In this document: positions 1-12,016 of the stretch, piece by piece | Layout: each line of letters begins with the position of its first letter | How positions within the stretch are numbered: the first letter of the stretch is position 1 | Source: Acanthosepion lycidas | Taxonomy: Eukaryota > Mollusca > Cephalopoda > Sepiida > Sepiidae | NCBI GenBank assembly: GCA_963932145.1 | Contig: OZ010580.1 | Location: 30,579,585 to 30,643,584 of the forward strand | DNA length: 64,000 bases | Direction: 5' to 3' | Program-made: the position numbers and the translations under genes | Notes under the pieces: model-generated | Databases searched by the model: none | What the model was told of the DNA's origin: nothing | Seen by the model: the letters and a program-made list of their open reading frames with translations, nothing else

Positions 1-152
1 CATGTACTCATAAAAATCAGTTTACCCACGAATAATTATTTCTGAAACATCAGCTATGTATTAGGAGACCAAGAGTTGTAGAAATGACTAACTTTTTAGT
101 ATACATCATCATATTATAAGCACATTCTCATTCATACATACATGAATGTATA

Positions 153-235
153 TACAAGATGCTGCTGAAAAGATCTCAGTCTGACCAAGAAAGGATTCCA
201 AAATTAGATGATTATATGTGCATAGCAAAAGGAGA
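153..235. repeat. Short fragment with mariner-like end (GCTGAAAAG...)
   Basis: A stretch starting GCTGCTGAAAAGATCTCAG resembles the start of the repeat at 1549 (CCAAAAAGTTCTCAAC) and those at 14.6 and 17.2 kb. All share a block like CTGAAAAGTTCTCA, followed in two cases by a similar ATTCCAAA block. The GGTGCTGAAAAGTTC form resembles mariner-type terminal repeats. A 60-codon ORF here has no recognisable domain and is not called as a gene. The match is short and was judged by eye. Confidence 0.35.
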
Positions 236-1548
236 TTTTTTCCTTCACAGATTTTTGTCTTCTTTAATGTTTAAAAGTCAATACAAGATTAAATGGTATA
301 TGATATGTATAGTATTACTGGATGATAATCATTTGTTGTGAAGTAAAAATGTATATCAAATAGAAATTATATTCTATATATATATATACTCACATACAAT
401 ATATATATATTATGAAATGAGACATGAAATTTAAACTGTAATGTTATGTATATACAATACATTTTGTAAAAATTATAGATGATTTAAAAAAGACAACTAC
501 TCCTGATACAAGGGATTTTAAATTGTGGTTATAATTTTTCCATTTCTTCATTATGACAGTATATTATTAAATAATGACAATATTCAAAATTTGCATGTAT
601 ATGTACATAAAATTATGAAAAGCAAATAAAATTATTTAGTACTTAGCCCTATAAGGCTAGAAGTGTCCAAATGTGACTCCATGTTTCAGACATTTCGAGA
701 CCGTGTTAAAAAAACCACCATGTAATCAACTGGAGGCATCAGAAATCAACAACCTTTACAAAGTTGTAGATTTCCAAAACCATATCACATCACCAGTAGT
801 ACTAAGAGGGTTAAACTAAAAAACAAAGCAAATACTATTACTATTACTTTGAACTTTATCATAACTATTTAAAAAAAGAAAAAAAAAAGAAAAAAAAAAA
901 AGGATTTTTAAACTGTTTTTTAACAACATCAAAATTCTCACTGTCTAAATCATAACTAAAAATTTTTTTTTAGCAAGAAAAATATCTTTATATACATTTA
1001 AATAATGAAGGGAAATTAAAAATGTATATAAGTAGCATTCAGTTAACAATTAGAAATTATTTTATTGCTATTTTAATATTAATAAACAAGAAAATATTAA
1101 AATCACTTGCAGAGTTACTTTGCTTTTTATTGATTACCTATAGATATATTGATTTTCTTTTAAATTAAAAAGTTTTGGATGTAAATCATTATGATAATTC
1201 AAAAACTGAAACAAAAACTACTCTGTGATCTTCATAGCAATTAAAATTAGATTAAGAAATGTGACCATATTTACTGATACTGAAATATTTAATTAATATT
1301 AGATAATTAAGTTATGCTAAATATGTAAGATAATTTGTAAGACTCTTATTTTGACATCATCAGAGAAATGGATTTTATTTTGCCCAAATCTATATTGGTG
1401 AGACAGAATTTGATTACCATTAGTTATATGCATGTTATTTTTTATTTTAAATTATAACTGTTTATAATTTTTAAATAACTTATAATTAAGTTTTACTTAT
1501 ATATATATATATATACTTTTTAAATATATATAAATATGAGAGAGGGCC
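236..1548. other. AT-rich stretch, no gene seen
   Basis: Long A and T runs and short (TA)n tracts, for example near 376-410 and 1498-1516. I see no coding potential, RNA gene or recognisable mobile element. Confidence 0.5.
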
Positions 1549-1735
1549 AAAAAGTTCTCAACCTGACTAAAAAAGAATTCCAAACAAAATTCTGATGTTT
1601 GCACATTTGGTCAGATTTTGGGAATTGGATCAAGCCAATAAATCTCCAGCAGCTCCTCATATATACAAAATGTTGCATAGGGTATTTTTAAAAGTATCAA
1701 ATATACAATTTGAAACCTATGCTTGATCTATGGGT
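1549..1735. repeat. Repeat fragment related to 153-235
   Basis: It begins GGGCCAAAAAGTTCTCAACC and carries an ATTCCAAA block similar to that at 153-235. It lies just before the RTE-like LINE remnant. No ORF is preserved. It may be a worn mariner end. Confidence 0.3.
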
Positions 1736-2025
1736 GGAAGTTGATGATGATCTACACTTCAAATACCTTGGTCTATGGATCAGTTACAAAAAATTTAGTA
1801 TAGGAGATAAGAAAATTGAATATAGAATAGGCTATACTCGGGCTATTTTCACCCAACACCACAAGCTGCTAAAAAAATAAAAATAAAACATCAACCCCAA
1901 AACTAGAGTTAGGTTCTTAAATAGTCTTGTCAGATAAACTTTCATATGGATGCCATACATAGCACCAAACTCATTCAGAAATATCTAAAATGTCAGCTGT
2001 ATAGAAACATTTTCACAGATTGACA
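1736..2025 (+). mobile_element. RTE-like LINE remnant, 5' piece (after RT motif)
   Basis: The frame through 1758-1785 reads FKYLGLWIS, the YLG motif found after the catalytic box of LINE reverse transcriptases. It continues with a stretch like FLNSLVR and, after a frameshift near 1940, LSYGCHT and EISKMSAV, which fit the region just past the RT thumb. Stops and frameshifts make it non-functional. The reading frame breaks off near 2025, where SINE sequence begins, and resumes near 2340. I place it in the RTE/CR1-type LINEs on motif order. The exact clade is uncertain. Confidence 0.6.
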
Positions 2026-2028
2026 TTC

Positions 2029-2290
2029 ACTTAAGTGCAAATATCCTTAGGAAAAGTATGAACCCATCTCCTCCTCTAGCTATAGGTTAAGTAGTAGGAC
2101 TTGTATCTGGAAAAATCATTCTTGTTCTCAAAAGATTGTTAATGCAATATTTGAAAAAAATAGAATTATTCTTACAATCAAAAAATGTTTCAGCTTTAAA
2201 TAACCCACAAAGGGTTGCTAAATTGTTAAAAAGACAATCAATTCTCGAATCAATAGTTAAAAATAGCTTAGACTATGTGAAGTGTATAGG
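2029..2290 (+). mobile_element. SINE body and tail, head missing
   Basis: The segment opens with ATTCACTTAAGTGCAAAT and runs through a block like CTATAGGTTAAGTAGTAGGA to a 3' part like CTTTAAATAACCCACAAAGG. The same three blocks, in order, occur in the 5S-headed SINE at 10918-11330, so this is a copy of that family lacking its promoter head. It sits between the two pieces of a LINE remnant, as if inserted there. A small ORF at 2136-2327 lies inside and is not a gene. Confidence 0.65.
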
Positions 2291-2334
2291 TCTAAGCAAA
2301 GACCATCCTTTTTTTCAAACCTTGTGAACTGATG

Positions 2335-2570
2335 TTACAGAATCACAAACAAATAACTATACCAGATTACAGAAACCATGTCAGTTAATGATGTCCAACA
2401 GAAGCAAAAATGAAAATGGGTAGCACATGTAACTCAAAGAGAAAATAATGACATAAGTGAGATGCTGACCTTCCACTCTACCCCAAACAAAAGGCAAGGA
2501 AGGAAGTCCTCATCAATACTGGAAAACGTTGATAACAGCTATTAGACTTGAGAAAACTATTTTCCTGAAA
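2335..2570 (+). mobile_element. RTE-like LINE remnant, C-terminal piece
   Basis: One frame reads RITNKQLYQITETMSVNDV and then KWVAHVTQRENND near 2414-2452. This matches the C-terminal pattern of RTE-type LINE proteins (arginine-rich linker, then a K-W-x-G/A-H-V-x-R block). It carries an internal stop. It continues the remnant at 1736-2025 after the SINE at 2029-2290, so the two pieces were probably one copy. Confidence 0.6.
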
Positions 2571-5500
2571 AATTGTTTTAGGAGACAAATTTATAAAATT
2601 TCAACTGATAGCAGGACTGATTGTTTGATCAATCAATACTAAATGTTTACTTATAAGGGAATGACTAATATAGCTGTAACCATTACCATGGATGTTGGTA
2701 AGAAAGTAAGAAAAAGAATCTTAGACATTTTTCTAAAGCACTTTGAAGAATGGAGTTAAGTTAAATAATTCATATCTATACACAGATTTTTATGCGAAAA
2801 GAAAATAAGTCATTTTTAATTTAACACTCTCATTAAAACTAAAATTTATATATGTGAGACCAATTCAAAGTTGAAAAGAGATATAGTTGTATAGTAATAC
2901 AAAGACTCATTGAATTTAACTAAAGCAAACGGAACAAGGAAATTTGCTTCATAAGATAAAATAAAGAAAAAAAGAAAATCATCTCTATGTAAACTTTTAA
3001 AGATGGCAGAGATAAACTAACAAGCAAAAATCTTCCAACATACCAAAAAAAAAAATTTATAAAAAAAAATATATATATATAATTCTCTTCATATCATTTT
3101 TCTCTAAGTATATATTTTGTGATAGAATGTTTGCTTCATTTAAATTAAATATAATACCTTAAAAGAATCAATAGACTTATATTCACTTGCCTTCACCTTG
3201 GAATAATCAGAGATTTTCTGACATAAATATAAAATGAACAATTCCAGTTCTGGGTAAATAAAAAAAATGTCTTAATTTACTTTCTACAATGTCTGAAAGG
3301 TTTCTATCCTATCAGGTTTTGTTTATTCTTCAGAATGAAAGTTCACAATATAGTATATTATCTATTCAACTATACATGCTCAAGAGTGATCATAGTTTAG
3401 AGCTAATCAGGTGAAGGGCAGATTGAATAAAAGAAGATGAAAAATAATTTATGGAAAATAAGAAAAAAAAGAATAAATAAATAAAAAGAATAAATTAAAA
3501 GCAAAAAAATAAAAACATTTTGTGTTTCTGTGTGAAATCTATTTAATTTTATTTTTAAATAAAGGGAAAAATTGCCTAATAATAATAATATTGAAGAAAC
3601 TTTAGCAATATTCATTGAATGCATACACACAAAATAAACATGGAAAATTCTAATGTGGTTGACTACAGTCATGTGACTAATTACAACAACAGACAATGCT
3701 ATGAGTGAAGAATGGAAAATATCTTTATTAAAACAAAATAAAGAGATTTTTCTTCTCAATTACTCCTCATTGTGTATGATTAATTCTCATCAATGATATA
3801 TCATAATTCATGGTATGTAATATCTCCACATTTAAAAAAAAAAATAGATAAATATCTCCCAAGTCTTATATATAAAATCTAGGAATCTGGTTATCTTCAT
3901 AATACTATGTACTGCACCCCTTCAGAAAATAGGCAATTATCCTATATAGCTATTAGGAATGTTTGTCTTTTTACTATCCCTCTCTGTTCTGTCATCTATT
4001 TATACAAATTTGTTAGGCAGGTTACACACTGTTCCATGTCACTCTGCTGTCTCTTTTGCCTTCATTATGTACTGTGATTGTCAAATTGTTCAAGCCTTAT
4101 CAATCCCAAGAACAATCATGACAATATGCAATACAAGTATTAGAGATAATGGTATGAAGGGGGTTCAAATCCATTGTGATTAACTTCTCACCCACCTGGT
4201 AAAGAAAGACACTTGAGAGAGGTGTCATCTGACAGTCATCCAGTGACTTTGCAAAATGAATACTATAATATTAAATGTAAAGACATGCCATCAAACGTGA
4301 TATATATAAATTCACGCAGTATGAGAACTTACTGACTTGTTTCTCATAGATTAAATGTATCTATTGATGGCTTACAATTTAAATTTGAGGTACAATGTAG
4401 GGTGTTGTGTTTATTTTTTTATCAAGAAATAATGGCTAGCAGAAAAGTTATGTTTCCTTCATTAAATTAATTTTTAGAATGAGTTTTTGCTTTTAAAAAT
4501 CATTTCTCTTACTTATTTTTCTATTTCCAAAGTGTAAAAATATCAAATTCTGAAATTAAATGCAAATAAATAACTAATAGGCTTTTTAGATAATGCTTAA
4601 AAGTAAAATAAAGAAATTGTATTTGTTCTTTATGCTTTTCATTAATTTCATTCTACTTTCTGAATTTTTGTTAATAAAAGTTAAGATTTTTAATTTTTTT
4701 TTTTTTTCACTTGTTTTTCAGTTTGTTTCAACGAGGAGAGTGTCAATTTCAAACCTGTCCACCTTTCCTTAACAATTGGGATATAACCATCATTGCAACC
4801 ACAGGCTTCATAATTCTTTGCTGGCTCAATCTACCCAGTCATTGGGTTTGTTTGCTTTGTTTATACAAAAAAAGCCTTAGTTTCACATGATATTTTGTTA
4901 TCTGATTCGTTTGGCTTCCAGCAACTGTACAAAATATGAAAGATATCAATTTAAACTTCTAGCTTATCACCAAACCATCTTTTCATTCTTCCCTTTTTAA
5001 TTTTTTTCAAGTGCTTGCATTTTTCTTTCGTTTTTCCTTGCTTCTACAATTTTTTTGTTTCATTTTATGCTAATTTGAAATTGTATGCAACACTGATCTG
5101 AGCATAGTTTTGGGGGATAAAATTCTATTCAAGTCATATATAGATCTTTATAAATATGATATCCTAGAATTTTTATGTTATTTCAAAGCAAATTAATTTG
5201 GAAACCTTTATACTTAATAATTAAAAAAGTTGATTTGTCTGGATTCCAGCAACTGTACAAATTTTATTACTGTATAAAAATGTCTTCTAATTTCACTTTA
5301 AGATCCATTTTGAGTACAAAGGGTTAAAACATGTAATATACCTTAAGTTTGTTTATAGAAATAATTTTGTCAGGCTAAATTAATTCAAAGATAAATATGG
5401 CAAATATATAACATACCATTGTTACCATTAGTGAATGATTTGTTGGCATATGACTAAAACTTTAAATAAATTCTGTGTTTCTATACATATTAAATAGACA

Positions 5501-6121
5501 TGAATGTTAAAAGGGAGATTAGTGAACATATATTTTTATATGTAAGTAAACATAAAGCACAATAAGTCAATAGGTAGATGAGCCTGAAAAAGTTTCTGCA
5601 TTATTCATATGTGCATTAATATGGAAGAACATTCATGGGAAATCTTTGCACTGGTGATGAAACATGAAAATTACATTCTTTACTTCCTGCTCTTTCTTGT
5701 CTGCTTTAAAAATTTCACTTCCACTTTTCTTGTCTCCATTTAATTATTGCTGTATCAAGAGGAAAACAACTTGCAAGATTTTGTCAAAATCCTTGACCTT
5801 TTGCTATTCAGAAGTCTGAGATTAAATCTGGAACCTACTACATGCTATCATTGAATTATCAAAAATGGTTAATTTTTCAAAATATATTTACCTTGTTAAA
5901 GATAGAGGGAATTATTAAAGTTAATATGACACTTCTATATTAACATTTATTTTATAGTTCTCTATATCATAAATACATTGCACAATATCTTCTGTTCTAA
6001 TATTGTTTTGCAGTAGAAAATGAAACCAGTTGATTTTTGTACATTTTAAAAGGATACTCAACAAAAGTGTGTTGATTTGGTTCTAAATACTTAAAAATGT
6101 GAGCAATATTAATGTACAGTA
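2571..6121. other. AT-rich stretch without a recognised gene
   Basis: No coding region could be supported. A short imperfect direct repeat built on TTCCAGCAACTGTACAAA occurs near 4918 and 5246. A pyrimidine run ending TTTTTCAG at about 4692-4721 looks like a splice acceptor, but the following frame is short and matched nothing firmly. ORFs at 3403-3759 (minus) and 3959-4183 (plus) are low-complexity or hydrophobic by composition only. Confidence 0.5.
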
Positions 6122-6123
6122 TA

Positions 6124-6961
6124 CAGGGTGCGATGGGTAAATTGTCACCATTTTATATTTTTAATTTTGCACATGCATGTTGTTTGTTTTTGAATTTGTT
6201 GACCGCACTGTCTGTAAAAAAAAGAGCACCAAGATGCAATTCACTCCACAGAAATTTGGAAATGGCTTGCTGTACTGCTTGATATTTTTGCTGCAAGCTC
6301 CAATACAAACATTTCAGTGTTTATGTCTCCAACTGAGGACAGTATAGAGGATTCAGAAAGATTTGAATGAGTCTAATGAGTATGGCAGCTTCAAAAACTC
6401 ACTTTGATTATTCTGATAACAAAAGAACTCCTGAATTTGTTGGTGAGGCCCTCAGACCAAACATGGAGGCCTACATCCTATCATTGAGGAGGTAGTGCTG
6501 CCCTGGGTCAAGGGTGTGGCTGCTGGAAGACCCTATGTCTGACAAAAGGACTCTGCACCATGCCACACAAGCAGGAGAACCCAGTCATGGCTGCCAGACA
6601 ATTTCTGAAACCACATCCCCCCTTACATCTGGCCACCTAACTCTGTAAACTGCAACTTACTTGATTATTATGTGAAGGGGCAAATTGAGCAAGAGACCAA
6701 CAAAACTCCTTGTAGCTCAAGGCAAGTATTATGACAGCATTTACCAACTTAAACAAAGAGACAATCCAGAAAAGTTGTAGGAGATTCCAAAGTTGTCTGG
6801 AGACCATGGTTGAAACCAATGGCAATTTTATTGAATAAATTTACTCTTTATTATTTTGAGATATTTTTGTGTAATTTTGGTAAATATATCTGTAAAAATA
6901 AGATGTTAGTGTTGTTTTCATTTTTGCATAATTTAGATGACAATTTATCTATTGCACCCTG
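6124..6961 (+). mobile_element. Mariner-type DNA transposon, 838 bp, internally deleted
   Basis: The left end starts CAGGGTGCGATGGGTAAATT. The right end, reverse-complemented, starts CAGGGTGCAATAGATAAATT, giving inverted repeats of about 26 bp. The left end abuts TA (6122-6123). The right end abuts TG (6962-6963), which I read as a mutated TA target duplication. Tc1/mariner elements insert at TA. The element is shorter than the usual 1.3 kb, consistent with internal loss of transposase sequence. Its right end is followed at once by a long (TA)n tract. Confidence 0.85.
6233..6830 (+). pseudogene. Mariner-type transposase remnant
   Basis: A candidate start ATG at 6233 opens the frame MQFTPQ. 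Frames then switch repeatedly. The best-preserved part reads EEVVLPWVKGVAAGRPYV, a stop at 6540-6542, then KDSAPCHTSRRTQSWLPDNF at 6546-6605. The acidic residue before SAPCHT (codon 6549-6551) corresponds to the second catalytic Asp of the DDE/D triad. The third catalytic position sits in NSVNCNLLDYY, where the family has SPD, and is Asn here (6648-6650). Several stops and a missing N-terminal half mean it is dead. The surrounding inverted ends confirm its nature. Confidence 0.8.
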
Positions 6962-6964
6962 TGG

Positions 6965-6966
<2 letters not shown>

Positions 6967-7014
<48 letters not shown>
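6967..7014. repeat. (TA)n microsatellite
   Basis: About 24 uninterrupted TA units directly following the mariner end. TA target preference may have favoured insertion beside it, or the tract may have grown from the target. Confidence 0.95.
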
Positions 7015-7018
<4 letters not shown>

Positions 7019-7058
7019 CACACAAAAAAGGGAAAACCTGACAAAACATACAATTTAA

Positions 7059-7340
7059 CATGTTGACTGCCAGTGGTCAATTACAAAATCTGACTTTAAA
7101 TGCCAAATTTATAATAGCCAACTTAGGCAATAAAAAATTTTCAAATGCTTTATTTATGTTATATTTAATAAATGTTTCTTGTAAAAACTTCCCTGCTTTA
7201 GATGTCAGGAACCAGTAATTTTGCCTTAAAAACAAGGAAAAAATTTGTGGTTGTGGCCTTAATGGCAAGACCACAAAAATGAGATAAGTTATGGTTTGCA
7301 CCATAATAAAAACTGTCAACCACAATTGGTAGTCAGTGTG
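7059..7340. mobile_element. piggyBac-like MITE, 282 bp, TTAA target duplication
   Basis: TTAA stands on both sides (7055-7058 and 7341-7344). Inside, the left end reads CATGTTGACTGCCAGTGG and the right end, reverse-complemented, CACACTGACTACCAATTG, so about 30 bp of imperfect terminal inverted repeat is visible. TTAA duplication is the hallmark of piggyBac-superfamily transposition. No transposase is encoded; the 82-codon ORF on the minus strand simply crosses the element. I infer a non-autonomous element mobilised by a piggyBac transposase elsewhere. Confidence 0.75.
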
Positions 7341-7344
7341 TTAA

Positions 7345-8866
7345 AGTAGTTAAAAAAAATTAAACTCTTCTTTTTTTTTCTTTAACATGAAACAAGAATA
7401 AATTCACCTGTCTAATGATTTATCATTAAACTGTTTTTTCTGATAAGATCTGTCATGTTTTGCATTAACAATTTTATAATCCCCCATTTTCTTAAAACCT
7501 GATCTTTTGTCATTTTTACAATTGATTGTTAATTTCTTGGATACAAGGTCACAGTAGTCCTTTTTTAATACCTTGTATTTATACAACTCAGACAACAGTA
7601 GCATTTTATGTGAATTTTGTTTCTCTTTTTTAAAAATGTTTTATCTCACTATGTTCTATATCTAAATAGTTAACAAATCCTACAGATCTTCCAAAATCAT
7701 TTACAGTAATAAAAAAAAAAGTTCAATTTTTGACATGCAAGTTAATCTCCTCTATATTTCTAGTATAGTATAAAAGACCACTTGCACATACAAATGAGCA
7801 TTCTGGTTATATTTTAATCATAGTATTTTCTTTGTTTTGTGCTAGTAAATTGTCTTAGTATTAATTTAGTTTTTATTTTTTTCAAATAGGAAAATATTAA
7901 GAAGGTAAGACAATATTCATATTGAATGTTTCTTAATCTAATTTTGATGTCTTGCATGCATGTTTTTGCACTAACATGTATATGTGAATTGTTTTAGATT
8001 TACTAATATTTATATAGTCTAATCTTGAAACATGAAATGGTTGTTGATAATAAAAGGAGAACACTGCAACTGGATAAATGAAGGTATTTTGCCTTTCTTT
8101 CATTTTTATGTTTTTGATCAAAACAAATGAATCATTTTAATCATCTAATACAAAAATTAAAACTGTTTAAGACAAACTTCTAACAAATTAACAATTTTTT
8201 ATCTAATGAAAATATTACTGTTCTTTTTTTCTTTTTTTTTTAATGTTTTACTACTATTTTCTGAATAGATTAAGACCTGTCCTTTCTACTTGTAAGATAG
8301 CAATTCCATTCAATATGTTAAACAAATAAAAAAAAATGTTTCATTTTTTTTTTATTTCAAAGTAACTAAAGATCTAACTTGCTATGATTAAAGAAAGGGA
8401 AATGCTAATGAGAGGTCAAATCATTTACAAGGGTCAACACAGCTGTGTAGATCTTTTGATAACTCAACTGAAACAAAATGAAGAGGGATTTCATTTTGAT
8501 CTGACATTTGTCAAAAAATCTTCAATTGAATGCAAGATGCCACTTTGAAACAGCTCAAGTGGAAGATCTTTCATGTTCTACCAGCTTCAGACAGCAAATA
8601 AAAACAAAACAAAACAAAAGAAAGTCAGAAAAGTTTGGCTACTCTGAAAACAAAAGACATGCAGTCTTCATTCTAGTGGAGACAACATTTGACCTCCTTA
8701 GAATGACACAGTCAACTATGCAACTAGGCATGTACTGGCCTGTAATGCACATTGGTAGTATATTTACATTTGTGGAATTGGAAGTGACACTTTGAAAAAT
8801 AAAAAGGAAAAAAGAAAAACAATAATGTATAAGATGTTCTATTTTGTTGTCTTCTGCTTTTTTGAA
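7345..8866. other. AT-rich stretch, no gene seen
   Basis: ORFs at 7404-7604 and 7933-8121 (minus) and 8508-8795 (plus) show no recognisable motif, no signal peptide and no homopolymer-free coding character. Nothing else was identified. Confidence 0.4.
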
Positions 8867-8893
8867 TGTGTGTGTGTGTGTGTGTGTGTGTGT
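8867..8893. repeat. (TG)n microsatellite
   Basis: Thirteen TG units in unique AT-rich sequence. Confidence 0.95.
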
Positions 8894-10917
8894 TTAGGTA
8901 CTTGATGAAATTGATGCAAAGAATAGAATTTTAGGATCAGTAGTCAGTATTTGCACAAAGATGAAAGATAATAAAAATAAGGGCCACTTTATGATTGAAC
9001 TCAGATACAATGAACATAATCTGTAACAACCATCTGGCTTTTCTAGGACAGAGTAAACAGTGCTTATCTAATTCTTAAATTTGATCAGGGAATGCTTATT
9101 TGAATTCCCAAGAAAAGAAGTATATGATTGGAAAATTGATTGTGGAAATCTTTAAAGTAGAAGGAAAGGTTGCAATAAAAAGAGCATCAAAGGGAAGGGT
9201 GAGAAAGATAAGCAAAGATGAAGAATGTGAACAATGATTTTATTTTCATTTTATTATATTTATTTATTTTGCTGGCGGAAAACAGGAATCAAAAATAGCA
9301 AAATTCAATAAATTCTCTGAGATAATTAAATATGAATTTATTTTTCAAAAGTTAAAGCAACTTATATAATTTTTATCAATTCTATTTTTTAAGGTTTTAG
9401 TAAACTTGAGGATAAGATATATTTGGATGGACTTTTTTCTAAAGTACCTAAAGTTATATCAACTCTCTTGAGTTTTCTGAACCACATGATTTATTACAAT
9501 ATGATATAAAATATTGCAAAACCAACAATACAATAAAAATAGAAAATTGTAATGGTTCTAAATATCAAATTGAATGATTGGTAAGGAATGTCCTGACTAG
9601 TTCAGATATCAACAGCAAAGGAACACAGTCACTCTAAAAGTTGTTGAGACTACTGAACTCATTTTTTGTGTTGCATTTTTTGGCTGATCTAATTTACAGC
9701 ATTCCTTGAATGTACAATCGGAAAGGAAAGAAGAGAGTTTCTTTTTTTTTTTAACAGAAATAGGTAGTAAACAGAAAAGAAATAATATTATCTATCTAAT
9801 AACCATATTTTGTCAATAATGTTTACCTTTATGTCCTGACCACTGCAATTATCATTTGCTTCATTTCAATATGCAACATAGAGATGGAGTATTGAAACTT
9901 GCTTAAGTGAATTTTAGATAAAAAATTACAAAACCTTGTGTTTGATAATCATTTTTTTTAATTCCAGAAATATTTTGTTTGCTAATCTAGAAAACACTAT
10001 AAATAACTAGGTGATGGAGAAATGATATATGTAGTTGGAAGAAAAACCCAAACCTTGCCTGTCTTGTATATTGGATGGAAAAGCAGTTGATAATAAAATG
10101 CAGTCATAATTAGTTTCATTTTGTGATTCTGAATACATGTCTTCTTTTTATTAATATTTTCTTTAAGACTTCAGTTTTTACTTCATCAATGGGGAGATAG
10201 TCTAGCATTCACTGCCCTACAAAAGGATTGATATCACATAGCAATTAAGCACTTTTTCTTTGTTTCTAATGAAATTTTCCTATTTCTTTCTTAGTACTTT
10301 ATTTAGATTTTTGGAATGCATCTTTCACTATTCCAATGCACATTCAAATTTTGGTGTTTCATTTTCCATCGTCTGTTAAAAATACTTCCCAAAGTACTTC
10401 TGTACTTATTTGATGGTGACATCTTTAATTTGTGGTTTGAAGGAAACAGTTATTTTATTAATAAACTAGAATATAGTTGAAAAGCAACACAGTGATGAGT
10501 CATGCCATGAGGAAGCAACATGTTTAGCATTTGACCATATCTAGTGTTAGGTTGTCTAAAGCAAAATAATATCCTAAAATATTAGTTTTTTAATAACAAT
10601 GTAGTGATAGTAATTAATTTTTTTTCCTTTACAGATAAAGTGGAATAGTCTTATGTTAATAATCATATCATGGTGTTTTAAATTGTGTGAACAGTCATGA
10701 TCTTTTTTGCTATATTTGTGAGAAATTCATAGGGAAATGACAGAACATAACAGGTTTTGTTTAAAAAATAGTACATTATGTATACTATGGAATAAAATTT
10801 GAAAACCAGGGCAAAAAATGGTCTCCACACAATGTCTGCTCTATTTGTGTTGAGGAATTAACACAATGGACAAAAAATATCATATTAACTATTACTAGTT
10901 ATATATAAAATTTAAAA
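8894..10917. other. AT-rich stretch, no gene seen
   Basis: No ORF above 60 codons and no recognisable repeat or RNA. Homopolymer runs are common. Confidence 0.5.
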
Positions 10918-11339
10918 GCTTACAACCACATCATGTTCAAACACTGGTTTTCATATGATCATCAAAGTTAAGCAACATTGAGCTTGGTCAGCACCTAGAT
11001 GGGTGACCACTTGGAGATATCACGTGCTATACGCTTGAATATGCAGGTGGTGTAATGATAATGACTAAGAAAAGTTAATCAGAGAGCTGAGTTCCAGTTC
11101 CCATTGCATTTGTTATATTCACTTATATATTTCCTTTGGGAAAGATAAGAATCCACCACTTTTCTCTCCAGTTATGGGTTAATTATTAAGACTTGTATCA
11201 CTAAACCATTATCTTCAAAAAAAAAATTATTCCAATCTAAAAATATCTTCTGGCTTTAAATAGCCTGAAGAGGGTTGATAAGCTGTAGAAAATGAAAGAC
11301 TGAATCAATCAATCAAAAGTTGAAAGGCAAAAAAAAAAA
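10918..11339 (+). mobile_element. SINE with 5S rRNA-derived head
   Basis: Bases 10918-11037 align by eye along the whole 120-nt length of animal 5S rRNA. Landmarks are AAAGTTAAGCAACATTGAGC, AGCACCTAGATGGGTGACCA and the end CGTGCTATACGCTT; the internal pol III promoter region lies in this part. Then comes a tRNA-like segment (CAGGTGGTGTAATG, later GAGTTCCAGTTCC), a body with ATTCACTTATATATTTCC and GTTATGGGTTAATTATTAAG, and a tail with CTTTAAATAGCCTGAAGAGG that ends in repeated ATCA and an A-run at about 11330-11341. The substitutions and the attached body rule out a functional 5S gene. The same construction occurs at 29906. Confidence 0.85.
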
Positions 11340-11341
11340 AA

Positions 11342-12016
11342 GAAGAAATCTTATTATATTTTTCCATCAGCAATAAGACCTGTACTACATGGATCAGATC
11401 TACTAATTCTTACACCACTTGTTAATCTTAATTATGTAGAAATAGACCACAGGTGAATAATAAGTTCTAACCATTTTTCTTTTTCTTATATTTAATAATT
11501 TGGTGTCTTCAAAGATACTGCAGAACTCTTTGGGTTTAGATTTTGAAAGTAAGTTACATTTACTAACAACTTTGTCTTGGTACCACAATAGAGAAAAAGA
11601 TTTTGCACTATATTTCAACAAAGACAGATCCTTAGTTCATTGCATTGATATTAATGTTCAAAAATGCAGAAATAAATCCCTAATAAGAATTTAAACAATT
11701 TTTAATGACTTCAATATTGAAGACATGTAATTCCATTTATAAAGAATTGTATTTAATCAACTGATAATTTTTTTACCAGTTTTACCATCTGTAACATGTT
11801 GGATAGTAAATAGATAATGCTGGAAATGTAGACAAAGAATTTTATACTGTTTTAGATTTTACTCCATACCAATTCCATAATTTGACAACGTTTTCCTGTT
11901 TCTCTAATTTTTTCATATTTCTTGACGGCTTATTTTCAGTAAGTGAGTAGGTGATAAAGAGCAAGACAATACCTGCCAATCTTACAATCAATAAAACCAC
12001 TTATTCAACAACTTTT
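11342..12016. other. AT-rich stretch, no gene seen
   Basis: Overlapping ORFs on both strands (11403-11621 minus, 11500-11694 plus) have no recognisable domain. Not called as genes. Confidence 0.4.

Noticed and set aside
4692..4860. Splice-acceptor-like pyrimidine tract and a following frame LFQRGECQFQTCPPF resembling a CCCH zinc-finger exon
   Set aside because: Only FQRGEC recalls muscleblind-type fingers. The Cys/His spacing does not fit, and the downstream frame is hydrophobic with no donor site I trust.
10918..11037. A functional 5S rRNA gene
   Set aside because: There are many substitutions relative to 5S rRNA, and it is fused to a SINE body and tail that recur at 29906, so it is a SINE head.
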